Below are positions 1-8,130 of a stretch of 64,000 nucleotides of DNA, in pieces. The translations under genes and the position numbers were made by a program. How positions within the stretch are numbered: position 1 is the first letter of the stretch; each line of letters begins with the position of its first letter. The notes beneath the pieces are model-generated. The model made no database searches. It was not told the DNA's origin and saw only the letters and a list, made by a program, of their open reading frames with translations. Where the stretch lies: contig CAYOHP010000009.1 of assembly GCA_964403795.1 (NCBI GenBank), positions 11,582 through 75,581 of the forward strand. The letters are read 5' to 3'. Origin of the DNA: CAYOHP01 sp964403795 [NCBI: uncultured bacterium]. Lineage in GTDB: Bacteria > Muiribacteriota > UBA6191 > CAZXTJ01.

Positions 1-573
1 ATCGGCGCCCGGGGGGCGGATGCCGAGCTCGGTGAGCAGGCGCTGGGCCGCCAGGCAGCCGGGGGTGTTGCAGTTCCAGACCCCCGGGCACTGGCCGGTA
101 GAGCAGCCCTTCTGCTTCAGGGTCTGGAGCGCCAGGATCACGTCCCGCTTCTTGGCCTCGCACTCCGGGCTGTTGCAGCTCGCCAGGCTGGTGCACTGGC
201 CATTGGCACAGTTCTGGAGCGCCAGCGCCTCGAAGGCGGCCTGCTTGGCCTGCTGGCAGGCGGGGCTGTTGCAGTTCACCAGATCGCACTGGCCGTTGGG
301 GCAGACCCCGTCCAACGCTGCCAGGGCCCGCTTCAGGCGACACTCGCCGGTCTGGCAGTTGGGGTCGCTACAGGAACCGTCGGCACAGGCGCTGGGGGTG
401 CCGGCAGCCGAAGCGGCGGCAGCCCCCGGGGTCAGGACGCTCTGCACTTGGGCGAAGGGCGAGGACTGGGAGGCGGTCGTGGGCAGCCCGTTCCCACCAC
501 CCCCCGCCGTGAGGAACCCGAGGAGCATGGCCAGGAAGGGCCCGGCTCCTGTCATCATCTGCTGGAAGTTCAT
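1..573 (-). CDS. Exported four-cysteine-repeat protein (C-terminus outside window)
   Basis: Open for all 191 visible codons from ATG at 573 to the left edge, so the C-terminus is missing. Residues 10-23 form a short hydrophobic segment, a likely signal peptide or anchor, followed by an Ala/Ser/Pro-rich linker. From residue 63 the protein is built of four cysteine modules at C63-C68-C73-C78, C91-C96-C101-C106, C122-C127-C133-C138 and C157-C162-C168-C173. Each follows C-x4-C-x4/5-C-x4-C, with Gly two residues before the second Cys and, in modules 2-4, the core C-N-S/T-P-x-C. Charged Ala/Leu/Lys helices join the modules. The regularity suggests disulfides outside the cytoplasm or metal binding; neither can be decided from sequence. 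I recognise no named family. The upstream element is a weak AGGCAGGA. The long plus-strand frame through this region is a shadow. Confidence 0.75.
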   Translation of the reverse strand, partial: MNFQQMMTGAGPFLAMLLGFLTAGGGGNGLPTTASQSSPFAQVQSVLTPGAAAASAAGTPSACADGSCSDPNCQTGECRLKRALAALDGVCPNGQCDLVNCNSPACQQAKQAAFEALALQNCANGQCTSLASCNSPECEAKKRDVILALQTLKQKGCSTGQCPGVWNCNTPGCLAAQRLLTELGIRPPGAD

Positions 574-785
574 CGGCGGTACGTCCTGCCTTTCCCGTCA
601 ATCCACGCTGCGAACGAGCGAGCAGGCACCCCTCCGCAACCTCGATGCCAAGCGCGATCCACCGGTCGTACGCAACCGGAAACCCGCATCGGAACTGGAC
701 TTTCCGCCGGAAGACCGAGACCCTCAGGTCACCGGGCGCATGGGAAGGCGGCTAGCCGGACGTACCGCCTGCGAGACACGGCCGT

Positions 786-799
786 ATCCACTCGTGGAT
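786..799. promoter_or_regulatory. 14-bp inverted repeat upstream of the Cys-repeat gene
   Basis: Perfect 6-bp arms ATCCAC and GTGGAT are separated by two bases. The site lies 23 bp past the stop of the TPM-domain membrane protein and about 210 bp upstream of the Cys-repeat gene. It could be an operator for the downstream gene or a weak terminator, although no T-run follows. I see nothing else in the 248-bp gap at 574-821. Confidence 0.3.
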
Positions 800-821
800 T
801 CCGGCACAGGCCGCCGACCTG

Positions 822-1919
822 CTACCAGGTGCGGCCGGCTCCCCCGCCCCCGCTCGAGTTCCCGCCCAGCGCATGCGGGCCCTCGCCCGCGGACCGGGAA
901 CCCTCGTCCTGCCCCTCGTCCGGGACCCGATCGATCGGGTAGGTGAGGACGCGATGGAAGCTGCACTCGGGGCAGTCGGTGATCGTCTCCCCCAGACCGC
1001 GCCGCCGGACACCCGGCTCCCGGAGCACCTCGTCGGTCTCCTCGAGGTACCCGTTCTGGCACTGGGGACATCGGCGGGTCAGGGTGTAGATGGTGGCCGG
1101 GACCCCGAGCACCGCCATGAAGAGGAGGCTGACGGCGGCCTGACCCCAATCGTCGGTGACCCAGCCGCTGCCCACCGCGTAGCCGGCGATCATCCCGCCC
1201 ACCGCCGCGAAGCGCCGGTCGGCGAAGAGGTGCCGCATGGGGAGCGAGAAGGCCCACAGCGTCCAGATCAAGGCCAGGGTGATGGGGGCGTTGTGGGGAT
1301 CGAAGAGGAACCCCACCAGGAACAGGGCTCCGTGGACCGCCCGCTCCACCAGGCTGGGCTTCCGGGCTGCGGACCGGGGCAGCGAGGGAGCCGTCGCGGG
1401 CGCCGCGACCGGCCTTCCCCCCACCTCGACCAGGGCATCGGGTCCCATCACCAGGTAGCGGGTCACGCCCCCGACCAGGGCCGTCAGCCCCCCGGCCAGG
1501 TTCCCGCCCGAGAGGCGGCCCCCGGCATAGGCGTCGGCCAGGGCCCCCAGGCGATCGGGAGGCAGCTCCCCGGAGAGCCGGGCGTCGACCTCGATCTCCA
1601 AGGCCCGCTCGTCGGCCGATGCCAGCACCAGGAGCCCCATGGAGTCGCGGCTCGAGCCCATCCCCGAGGTGCGGAAGACTTCCCGGGCGAAGTCCCGGCG
1701 GTCCCGGGTCCCGAAGCTCCGGAGCACTCCCAGCCGGCAGTCGATGCGCTTGTCGCCGAGGGCCGCCGCGGCCTGGCCCAGCGCCTCGCGCTCGGAGCGG
1801 GTCAGGAGCCCGTCGGGATCGGTGACCCGGGCGAGGTCGGCCCGGGCCGCCACCGCCGAGCACGACACCAGGGCGACGAGGGCCAGCAAGCGGACACCCG
1901 GGAGATTGCGAAGGTCCAT
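822..1919 (-). CDS. TPM-domain membrane protein with zinc ribbon
   Basis: A 365-residue protein with a signal peptide (residues 1 to about 28), a TPM domain (about 29-160), then three to four hydrophobic segments (about 190-290) and a cytosolic-looking C-terminal zinc ribbon with CPQC and CPEC pairs. It ends in a Ser/Gly-rich tail. TPM domains occur in plant thylakoid TLP18.3 and in bacterial exported proteins; some members show phosphatase activity, but the role here is unknown. The ATG at 1919 is two bases after the stop of the upstream TPM gene, so the two form an operon. The two proteins have zinc ribbons at opposite ends and may form a complex across the membrane (inference). Confidence 0.8.
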   Translation of the reverse strand: MDLRNLPGVRLLALVALVSCSAVAARADLARVTDPDGLLTRSEREALGQAAAALGDKRIDCRLGVLRSFGTRDRRDFAREVFRTSGMGSSRDSMGLLVLASADERALEIEVDARLSGELPPDRLGALADAYAGGRLSGGNLAGGLTALVGGVTRYLVMGPDALVEVGGRPVAAPATAPSLPRSAARKPSLVERAVHGALFLVGFLFDPHNAPITLALIWTLWAFSLPMRHLFADRRFAAVGGMIAGYAVGSGWVTDDWGQAAVSLLFMAVLGVPATIYTLTRRCPQCQNGYLEETDEVLREPGVRRRGLGETITDCPECSFHRVLTYPIDRVPDEGQDEGSRSAGEGPHALGGNSSGGGGAGRTW

Positions 1920-1921
1920 GT

Positions 1922-2473
1922 TCAGGCTCCCCGCTCGGCCGGGCGACGGTCGTCGGCCTCGGCGGTCTCGATGAGTTCGGCGACCAGATCGATCCCGTGG
2001 TACAGCGCCTCGTCCACGGCCGCCCGGCGGAGCAGCGGGACCACGTGGCGGTCGAGCACCCGCCAGGACTCGTCGTCGGTCACGAAGGGTTCGAGGGTGT
2101 AGCCCACCTCGAACTGGACCGAGCGGTCCTCGAGCGCCAGCAAGAGCAGGACCCCGCGGTTCTTCTCGCCGCCCAGGTCCCAGCGATTGAAGAGCCAGAA
2201 GGCCGCTTCCGAAGCCGAGAGCGGCTTCACGCTCGGGACCACCACCACGCGGAACTCGGCCTCGACCCGTTCCTCGAAGGCGTCGATCCGCTCCTGGATC
2301 CGGGCCAGCCCGCCCCGGGACACCGCCCGGCCCGGGTCGTACACGTCGCCGGCGGGACGGGCTTCGGGAAGCACGGCCCGAGCCTGGGCATCGAGGTCGG
2401 CGAGGGTGAAGTCGCAGACCGAGCAGCGGTCATGAGCGTCGGAGATCTCGGTGGCGCAGCCGGGGCATTTCAT
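1922..2473 (-). CDS. Small zinc-ribbon TPM-domain protein
   Basis: A 183-residue protein starting at ATG 2473. I preferred this to a longer upstream frame because it begins directly with a zinc ribbon, CPGC at residues 3-6 and CSVC near residue 17. A TPM domain fills the rest: an RIQERIDAFE helix, a VVVVPS strand, and a LFNRWDLGG-to-LLLLALEDR segment characteristic of the fold. There is no signal peptide or membrane segment, so it is probably cytoplasmic, unlike its operon partner. The spacing to the next gene is two bases, which indicates translational coupling. Confidence 0.78.
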   Translation of the reverse strand: MKCPGCATEISDAHDRCSVCDFTLADLDAQARAVLPEARPAGDVYDPGRAVSRGGLARIQERIDAFEERVEAEFRVVVVPSVKPLSASEAAFWLFNRWDLGGEKNRGVLLLLALEDRSVQFEVGYTLEPFVTDDESWRVLDRHVVPLLRRAAVDEALYHGIDLVAELIETAEADDRRPAERGA

Positions 2474-2638
2474 GGGCTCACCGTAACATGTGCGCCCGGT
2501 CGCTCGACGCCCGTCAACGCCAGCGTGACGGCGCGAAGCGACGGCCCGCTGGCTCCACGCTGCCAAGACCCATCCGGATCCAGCCGCCGGCAGGCGCCCA
2601 GGTCCAACCCACCAGACCCGGGAAAGTGGGGGGTGGCG

Positions 2639-2666
2639 CAGGAGGGGGGCACCGCCCCCCCTCCTG
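2639..2666. terminator. GC-rich hairpin, third of three in the 2474-2888 gap
   Basis: Inverted repeat with 11-bp arms (2639-2649 and 2656-2666) and a six-base loop. The 415-bp stretch 2474-2888 has no gene. It holds this hairpin, two sequence-related hairpins at 2689-2708 and 2798-2829, and a shorter CCCCGGG/CCCGGGG repeat near 2733-2751. All lie downstream of the minus-strand gene ending at 2889. Confidence 0.5.
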
Positions 2667-2688
2667 CAAAAGACACATCAAAACGTCC

Positions 2689-2708
2689 CCCGGCTCATTC
2701 GAGCCGGG
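2689..2708 (-). terminator. Hairpin, shorter copy of the 2798-2829 element
   Basis: The arms CCCGGCTC and GAGCCGGG (8 bp) enclose the four-base loop ATTC. In the minus direction the stem is followed by GGACGTTTTGATG, a short T-run. The stem and flank repeat the sequence of the larger hairpin at 2798-2829, so the element looks duplicated. Confidence 0.55.
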
Positions 2709-2797
2709 CGTAGGCGGAGCGCCCCGGGTTCACCCCGGGGGAGCAGCGCAGCCGGAGCCCGCCGCGAGCGAGGCCCCCCGGGCCGAGCTGCAAACAA

Positions 2798-2829
2798 ACG
2801 TCCCCCGGCTCGTACGAGCCGGGGGACGT
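2798..2829 (-). terminator. Perfect 32-bp palindrome, likely intrinsic terminator
   Basis: The whole 32-bp segment is self-complementary. Its core, CGGCTCGTACGAGCCG, is flanked by C5/G5 and then ACGT. In the minus direction it is followed by TTTGTTTG. It lies 60 bp after the stop of the exported protein gene ending at 2889, which fits a rho-independent terminator. A shorter copy of the same stem is found about 100 bp further on. Confidence 0.7.
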
Positions 2830-2888
2830 CGGGTCGGTCGGGTGGAGATCCCCGGCAGGTCACCGGGGATCGGGGATGGATCGTCGGG

Positions 2889-3827
2889 TTACTGGGTGGC
2901 GCTGGGCAATGCGAACCCCAGGTAGGCGGCCGCCTTGGCCTTCTCCTCGTCGCTGCGGACGCCCCGGTCCTTGATCCGGAAGGTCGCCCGCAGCTTGCGG
3001 CTCACCTCCGGGTCGTCCAGGACCTGGGCTTCCTTCATGAACCCGAGCCCGCCTTGCAGCGAGCCCCGGTCGTAGGCCCGGGCATTGGCGTCGTGGCCCT
3101 CGGGCACCTTGCCCGAGTAGCCGTCGCCGCCACCGAGCTGGGTCATCACGTTCTTGGCGATCGCCAGGGCCTCGCCCGGGATCTGGGTGGGCAGGTCGCC
3201 CATCACGGCGCTGGGCATATCGACCATCGCCACCACCGGGTTCTTGACCCGGGCAGGCTCGGCGGGGGCGGCGCCCTCGGCGGCCGGGGTCGGCCAGCCG
3301 AAGCTCCGGAGCACCTTGTTCAGGTCGCTCTCGTACTTGGGGAGCAGCTTGTGGGGGCCGTAGGCCCGGAGGTGGGCGTGGAGCCGGCGGCCGGAGTCCC
3401 GGGCGGTGCCCGAGGCCATCCAGTTGCGGACCTCGACCACGCTGTCGTCCAAGTCCTTGTAGGCGAAGGTGAAGCCGTACGCCTCGGCGCCGCCCACGGC
3501 CTGCACCTTGGCGGGCCGGGCCAGCACCTTGACCTTGCCGTAGCGGGTCACGAGCAGCTTGCCGTCGCTCTTGTAGGTCTCCATCACGTCGGCCTTGGTG
3601 AGGTCCGACCGGGCCGAGGCGACCTCGATCCGGAACCGGAGCCCGCCGGGGGCCCCGAGCAGGAGGGCGCTGCCCTCGCCGTCGAGCTTGTGCTTCCAGC
3701 CGAGAGGGATCTCGACCGACCAGCCCAGCTTGGGATGCTCGAAGCGCTCGGCCTTGACCTGGCCGACCGCCAGAACCAGGAGCGCCGCCGCCGCAGCGAT
3801 CCCGATCTTGTTCGTGTTCTGGATCAT
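2889..3827 (-). CDS. Exported protein of unknown function
   Basis: A 312-residue protein. I chose ATG 3827 over an upstream frame because GGAGGGG lies about 10 bases before it and because it opens with a classic signal peptide (residues 1 to about 24, Ala/Leu core, then VKAERF). The mature start, with a W-x-V-x-I-P-x-G-W motif near residues 32-42, resembles the first strands of small beta-sandwich secreted proteins of the PsbP/Mog1 type; this is only a fold impression. The middle is Lys-rich, a Pro/Ala linker follows, and the C-terminal 110 residues carry GGGDGYSGK and a charged tail. I recognise no family. It appears monocistronic, with a terminator cluster behind it. Confidence 0.65.
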   Translation of the reverse strand: MIQNTNKIGIAAAAALLVLAVGQVKAERFEHPKLGWSVEIPLGWKHKLDGEGSALLLGAPGGLRFRIEVASARSDLTKADVMETYKSDGKLLVTRYGKVKVLARPAKVQAVGGAEAYGFTFAYKDLDDSVVEVRNWMASGTARDSGRRLHAHLRAYGPHKLLPKYESDLNKVLRSFGWPTPAAEGAAPAEPARVKNPVVAMVDMPSAVMGDLPTQIPGEALAIAKNVMTQLGGGDGYSGKVPEGHDANARAYDRGSLQGGLGFMKEAQVLDDPEVSRKLRATFRIKDRGVRSDEEKAKAAAYLGFALPSATQ

Positions 3828-4073
3828 CTTCCGAACCCCTCCGGGTCTTCCGCCCTCAGTTCCGCCAGTCCCGAGGTAAGCAAGGCCCGTTCCAAGGGTG
3901 ATTCGCCTCTGCATGCACGTTTCGGCACCCGGACCTGGATACTCCAGTGACCACCTGGGTACCGGATTAGCCACCGCCAGGTATCCGCTGTACACCACAC
4001 TACACTTCGAGGAAGGCCGGAAGCGCGCCCCCGGCCCCGTCCCGAGGGCCCCCCGGGCGAGCCCTCCTCTGGC

Positions 4074-6332
4074 CTAGCGCACCCGGCTGCGAAGCCGCTC
4101 CAGATCCCGCTTCAGGATCTCCCGGTCCCCCCGGGTCCCCTCGTCCGAAGTGTTCCGATCCAGGAACGCTTCCGCCCGGTCGAGGTCCCCGGCGTCGAAT
4201 CCCAGGTGTCCACTCCGCCACACCGACGCCATCCCTTCCAGCAGGTCGACCCCGAGCGCAGCATGGGCCTCGGGCAGCAGCACCTCCCTCACCCGCACGT
4301 CCTCCTCGAACCCCGGGTACGGCCCCGACTCCCCGACGTACTGGACCAGCCTCCCCAGGGCGGCGATCGCCAGGGCCCGGTCCACCCGGCCCGGGAAGGG
4401 AGGGGCGATCACCCGCTGCAGGAGTTCCACCTCCCGGCGGCGCAGGGGAGCGAAGTCCAGGCCCGCGTCTTCCCGGACGTCGGCCATCCGTTCCACCAGG
4501 GCGGCTTCCAGGAAGGACCCGGGACGTCCCTCGGCCACCCCCCCGAGCAGGCCCTCGACCGGCAGGAAGGCGACCGACCCGTAGAAGGCGGCGGCGTAGT
4601 AGCGGAACTGGCCCCGGGCGAGCAGGGCCACGAACCCGGCCTCTTCGGGGCGGTCCCGGACCGCCCTCCCGGCCGCGTAGACCAGTCGGCGCAGATCGGC
4701 CTCGGCCTTGGCCAGCCGGGGCTGGAACCAGGCCCGCCGCTCGCCGTCGGCGAACCCGCCCCTCAAGGCCTCCTTGAGCGAGGTCACCTCCGAGAGGGTG
4801 GTCCCGAGGATCCCCCGGCGCAGGCCCTGTTCCCGGTGCTCCGCCTGGAGCCGCTTCAGCTCGGTCTCGACGTCGACGGTGGCCATGGTGAGCGCCCAGC
4901 CCGAGATCTCCCCCGGCGCCAGCTCCCGGATGGCCCGCGAGATCCATGAGAAAGGCGGGGTCCGACCGGGACTGGGCCGCACCGTGAGCATCGGGGAGAG
5001 CGCCAGATGAATCCCCTGTTCCTCCAGGTCCCGGTCGACGGCCTCGAAGCCGCGGATCCACTCGCCGCCGGCCGCTTCCGGCTTCCCGCCCCGCGCCAGC
5101 CAGGCGAGGACCGCGGAGAGGGCCGGGAGCGACTCCAGGACCGCCGGGATCCCGGCCGGGTCCACCACGAAGCGGCTGGCACCTTCCTCGGTGAGATGGC
5201 GGCTCACCCCGACCGCCACCCGCTCGACCCCGGGTCGTCCCGAGCGGGCCCAGGCCGCCACCTCCTCCCGGATCCGCTCCGGCATGCCGGGGTCGAGCAC
5301 CGCATCGACACCGACCGGGGCCGCCTCGGGACGCACCCCGCCCCCGCCGGACCCGGCGGCCTCCGGGACGCCGCTCGGCACCAGGGCCCAGATCGCCACC
5401 GAGGCGGCACCCGCGACCCCGAGCCCACCCAGCAGCCGGGCGGCACCCCGCCCCCGCGGCTTCGTCCCCGGCGTGGAAGGTCGAGTCGGGAAGGGTCGGG
5501 TGCGCGGCCCCGTCCCCTTCTCGAGGAGCCCCAGCACGGCCGCCAGGTCCTTGGGTCTCCGGGCGGGATCGGCGGCCAGGCACGCCTCCACCAGGGCCCG
5601 GACGCGGCTCCCTGCCTTCCCCTCGGAACCCCAGGACCACGGGGGAATCCGACCCGAGAGCAGGGTCTCGAGCGCCTTGGGATCGGTGGCCCAGGGATGA
5701 CGGCCCTCCAGCAGCTGGTAGAGGCAGAGGCCCCAGGAGAACCAGTCCGAGGCCGGGCTGGCGGCCCCCGAGACCAGCGCCTCGGGAGCCATGTAGGCGA
5801 TGGTCCCGACCACCGCGCCGGTCCGGGTCAGGGCCTCGCCCGTCCCGCCCTGGACCAGCCCCAGGTCGCGCCCCCCGCCCCGCCCCGCGGCGCTCCCCCG
5901 GTGGGTGGCGGGCACCCGGCCCCGGCCCCCCCGGCCGGCCGGGCCCCGCGCCTCGAGGCCGCGGGCGATCCCCAGCATGACCTCGAGCGGGTCGCGGTCG
6001 CCGACGCCCTCCGAGAGCGGGCGACCGTCGAGGTACTCCATCGCCAGCCAGGGACCGGCGGGACCCTCGCCCGAGGCGTAGACCTCGACCAGGTTCCCGT
6101 GGCGCACCCGGGCCAGGGCGTCGGCCTCCCTCCGGAAGCGGGTCCGGGTCTCGGCCGGCGCCGACCCCAGCAGCACCTTCACCGCCACCAGGCGATCGAG
6201 CTCCCGGTCACGCGCCAGGAAGACCGCACCCATGCCGCCCTGTCCCAGGAGGCGGACCGGCGGGAAGCGCGCCGCCAGCTCCGCAGGGAAGTCGGGGCCA
6301 CCCCGAGCCTCGACGTTCCCCTCGCTCGTCAT
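4074..6332 (-). CDS. Transmembrane Ser/Thr kinase K1 with abnormal catalytic loop
   Basis: A 752-residue protein with a Hanks-type kinase domain at about residues 25-285, a hydrophobic segment near 305-330, and a non-cytoplasmic region of about 420 residues. The start is ATG 6332, preceded by GGGGGAG. The glycine loop GQGGMGAVF, the lysine of VAVK (K52), the Mg-binding DLG (D156) and MAPE are intact. The stretch that should hold HRD-x-K-x4-N (residues 129-155) instead reads as Arg/Gly/Ala/Pro, encoded by about 84 bases with only four A/T. Its length is as expected. Either this is a pseudokinase or, more likely, the consensus sequence is wrong in a GC-extreme spot. The outer region shares a WL-x-GG ... 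R-x-D-x-L pattern with kinase K3. Confidence 0.8.
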   Translation of the reverse strand: MTSEGNVEARGGPDFPAELAARFPPVRLLGQGGMGAVFLARDRELDRLVAVKVLLGSAPAETRTRFRREADALARVRHGNLVEVYASGEGPAGPWLAMEYLDGRPLSEGVGDRDPLEVMLGIARGLEARGPAGRGGRGRVPATHRGSAAGRGGGRDLGLVQGGTGEALTRTGAVVGTIAYMAPEALVSGAASPASDWFSWGLCLYQLLEGRHPWATDPKALETLLSGRIPPWSWGSEGKAGSRVRALVEACLAADPARRPKDLAAVLGLLEKGTGPRTRPFPTRPSTPGTKPRGRGAARLLGGLGVAGAASVAIWALVPSGVPEAAGSGGGGVRPEAAPVGVDAVLDPGMPERIREEVAAWARSGRPGVERVAVGVSRHLTEEGASRFVVDPAGIPAVLESLPALSAVLAWLARGGKPEAAGGEWIRGFEAVDRDLEEQGIHLALSPMLTVRPSPGRTPPFSWISRAIRELAPGEISGWALTMATVDVETELKRLQAEHREQGLRRGILGTTLSEVTSLKEALRGGFADGERRAWFQPRLAKAEADLRRLVYAAGRAVRDRPEEAGFVALLARGQFRYYAAAFYGSVAFLPVEGLLGGVAEGRPGSFLEAALVERMADVREDAGLDFAPLRRREVELLQRVIAPPFPGRVDRALAIAALGRLVQYVGESGPYPGFEEDVRVREVLLPEAHAALGVDLLEGMASVWRSGHLGFDAGDLDRAEAFLDRNTSDEGTRGDREILKRDLERLRSRVR

Positions 6333-6406
6333 CTCTCCCCCGAGGTCCCGCCGCACGGGTCCGGTCCGAGCGTAGCCCTATCGCGAGGTCGCACCCGGCG
6401 CCGGGC

Positions 6407-7042
6407 TCAGGCCGCTCCCGGCTTCCGCCAGGTGAGCACCAGGGCGGGCGGCAGGTTGCGGGCCTCGCCGGTCCATCGGTGCACCGGTCCGAAGCGATCC
6501 CGCATCCGGCGTCGAAAGGCGATGGCCGGCGGCAGCGGGAACGAGTGCACGTACTGGAAGGTCGTGAAGGTCCCTCCGGGCTTGAGCGCCTCGAAGGTCT
6601 CGCCGATCACCCTCTCGGTCACCGGAGCGGGCAGGCTGGCGAAGGGAAGTCCGGACACCACATGGTCGAGGGGAAGGAGGCCACGCGCCCCCGCCAGTTC
6701 GAGCAGCGATTCCACCGAACCGTGCTCGATGTCGAGCCGGGGGAAGCGCTGGCGGAGCACCTCCACCATGGGACCGTCGCGCTCGATCCCGAGATAGCGC
6801 CCTCCGGCAGGCAGCGCCGCCTGGATCGCCCGGGTGAAGGGACCGGTTCCCGGCCCGAACTCGACGATCCGCACCCCGGGGGCCCAGTGGATGTCCTGGA
6901 TCATGCGCCTGGCCAGGTAGCGCGAGCTCGGGGCGATCGCCCCGACGGCGCGCGGGTCGGCGAGGAAGCGGGAGAGGAAGGTCCGGAGCCCGGCGGCCCC
7001 CTCGCGAACCTCTTCGCCCAGGCTCGGCGGCTGGTCGCTCAT
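6407..7042 (-). CDS. PmtA-like SAM-dependent methyltransferase
   Basis: A 211-residue class I methyltransferase of the phospholipid N-methyltransferase-like group (COG3963 type). Hallmarks are the N-terminal FLADPRAVGAIAPSS segment, the SAM-binding VEFGPGTG near residues 60-67, the acidic IERD after strand 2, and SGLPFASLP in place of the usual motif IV. Family members methylate phosphatidylethanolamine, or simply resemble such enzymes; the substrate here is not shown. There is no signal peptide, as expected for a membrane-associated cytoplasmic enzyme. The gene follows korB by 37 bases on the same strand and lies 74 bases before K1. Confidence 0.8.
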   Translation of the reverse strand: MSDQPPSLGEEVREGAAGLRTFLSRFLADPRAVGAIAPSSRYLARRMIQDIHWAPGVRIVEFGPGTGPFTRAIQAALPAGGRYLGIERDGPMVEVLRQRFPRLDIEHGSVESLLELAGARGLLPLDHVVSGLPFASLPAPVTERVIGETFEALKPGGTFTTFQYVHSFPLPPAIAFRRRMRDRFGPVHRWTGEARNLPPALVLTWRKPGAA

Positions 7043-7079
7043 GCCCGAACGCTAGCCGCGAATCCCCGACTCCGGCAAC

Positions 7080-8129
7080 CTACCGGTAGCTGTCCATGAT
7101 CCCTTCGAGGACCTTCTTCGACGGCCGGATCCGCTTCTCGGGCAGCAGGGTGAGCGGCTCGTCGATCGGATTCAGGGCGTCGATCACGGTGGGCTTGGTG
7201 GGGTCGAGCAGCAGGATGCCGGTCAGCATGCTGTGCTCCTCGATCCCCTTCTCGATCCGGGCCAGCGCCTTGGCGCGATCGGTGGGGTCGTAGCCCTCCT
7301 CGACGGTGGTGAGCCGGATCTCGGTCCCGTCATGGAGGTGGATCGGGACGCTCTGGCCGGGGCCGGCCTCGACCTCGGGGAGCTCCTCCCCATCGTCCAT
7401 GAAGCCGATCTCGTTCAGGATCACCTCGTGCTCCTTGCCCCAGGCGTAGGTCTTGGTGGCGCCCGGGAGGTCGGGATTGAAGGTGACGCAGGGGCTGACC
7501 ACGTCGACCAGGGCGAATCCCCGGTAGGCCATGGCCGCCTTGAAGACCGCCACCATCTGCTTCTGGTTGGCGGCATAGGCCCGGGCCACGAAGCCCGCCC
7601 CCAGCTCGATCGCCAGCCCGCAGCAGTCGATGGTCCGGAACGGGTTCTTGCCGTGGGAACTCTTGGAGACCGCGCCCTGGTCGGCGGTGGCCGAGAACTG
7701 TCCCTTGGTCAGGCCGTAGACGCCGTTGTTCTCGATCACGTAGAGCATCTCGGTGTTGCGCCGGATGGCGTGCACGAACTGCCCGATCCCGATCGAGGCG
7801 GTGTCCCCGTCGCCCGAGACCCCCACCACCTTGAGCCGGTGGTTCACCGCGTTCACGCCGCTGGCCATCGAGGGCATGCGACCGTGGACCCCGTTGAACC
7901 CCAGGCTCTGGGAGAGGAAGTAGGCGGTGGTCTTCGACGAGCACCCGATCCCCGACATCTTGGCGACCTGGGTGGGCTCGACCCCCGCCTCGTAGAAGGC
8001 GGTGATCAGCGCCCGGGTCACCGAATCGTGCCCGCAGCCTCCGCACAGGGTGGAGGTGGCGCCCTCGTAGGCCTTGCGCTCGAAGCCCAGCTTGTTCGTC
8101 TTCTCGGACTTGGCGACCGCTTCGGACAT
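7080..8129 (-). CDS. korB: 2-oxoacid:ferredoxin oxidoreductase, beta subunit
   Basis: A 349-residue thiamine-diphosphate subunit of a 2-oxoacid (2-oxoglutarate or pyruvate) ferredoxin oxidoreductase, which oxidatively decarboxylates a 2-oxoacid to acyl-CoA and reduces ferredoxin. Visible hallmarks are CGGCGH near residue 30, SGIGCSSK, the ThDP/Mg motif GDGDTASIG with ENNGVYGLTKGQ downstream, and a conserved VSPCVTFN cysteine. The ATG at 8129 is one base after the korA stop, so the pair is co-translated. The substrate cannot be fixed from sequence; KorB naming follows the two-subunit arrangement. The long upstream extension of the frame was rejected because it overlaps korA. Confidence 0.9.
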   Translation of the reverse strand: MSEAVAKSEKTNKLGFERKAYEGATSTLCGGCGHDSVTRALITAFYEAGVEPTQVAKMSGIGCSSKTTAYFLSQSLGFNGVHGRMPSMASGVNAVNHRLKVVGVSGDGDTASIGIGQFVHAIRRNTEMLYVIENNGVYGLTKGQFSATADQGAVSKSSHGKNPFRTIDCCGLAIELGAGFVARAYAANQKQMVAVFKAAMAYRGFALVDVVSPCVTFNPDLPGATKTYAWGKEHEVILNEIGFMDDGEELPEVEAGPGQSVPIHLHDGTEIRLTTVEEGYDPTDRAKALARIEKGIEEHSMLTGILLLDPTKPTVIDALNPIDEPLTLLPEKRIRPSKKVLEGIMDSYR

Positions 8130-8130
8130 T

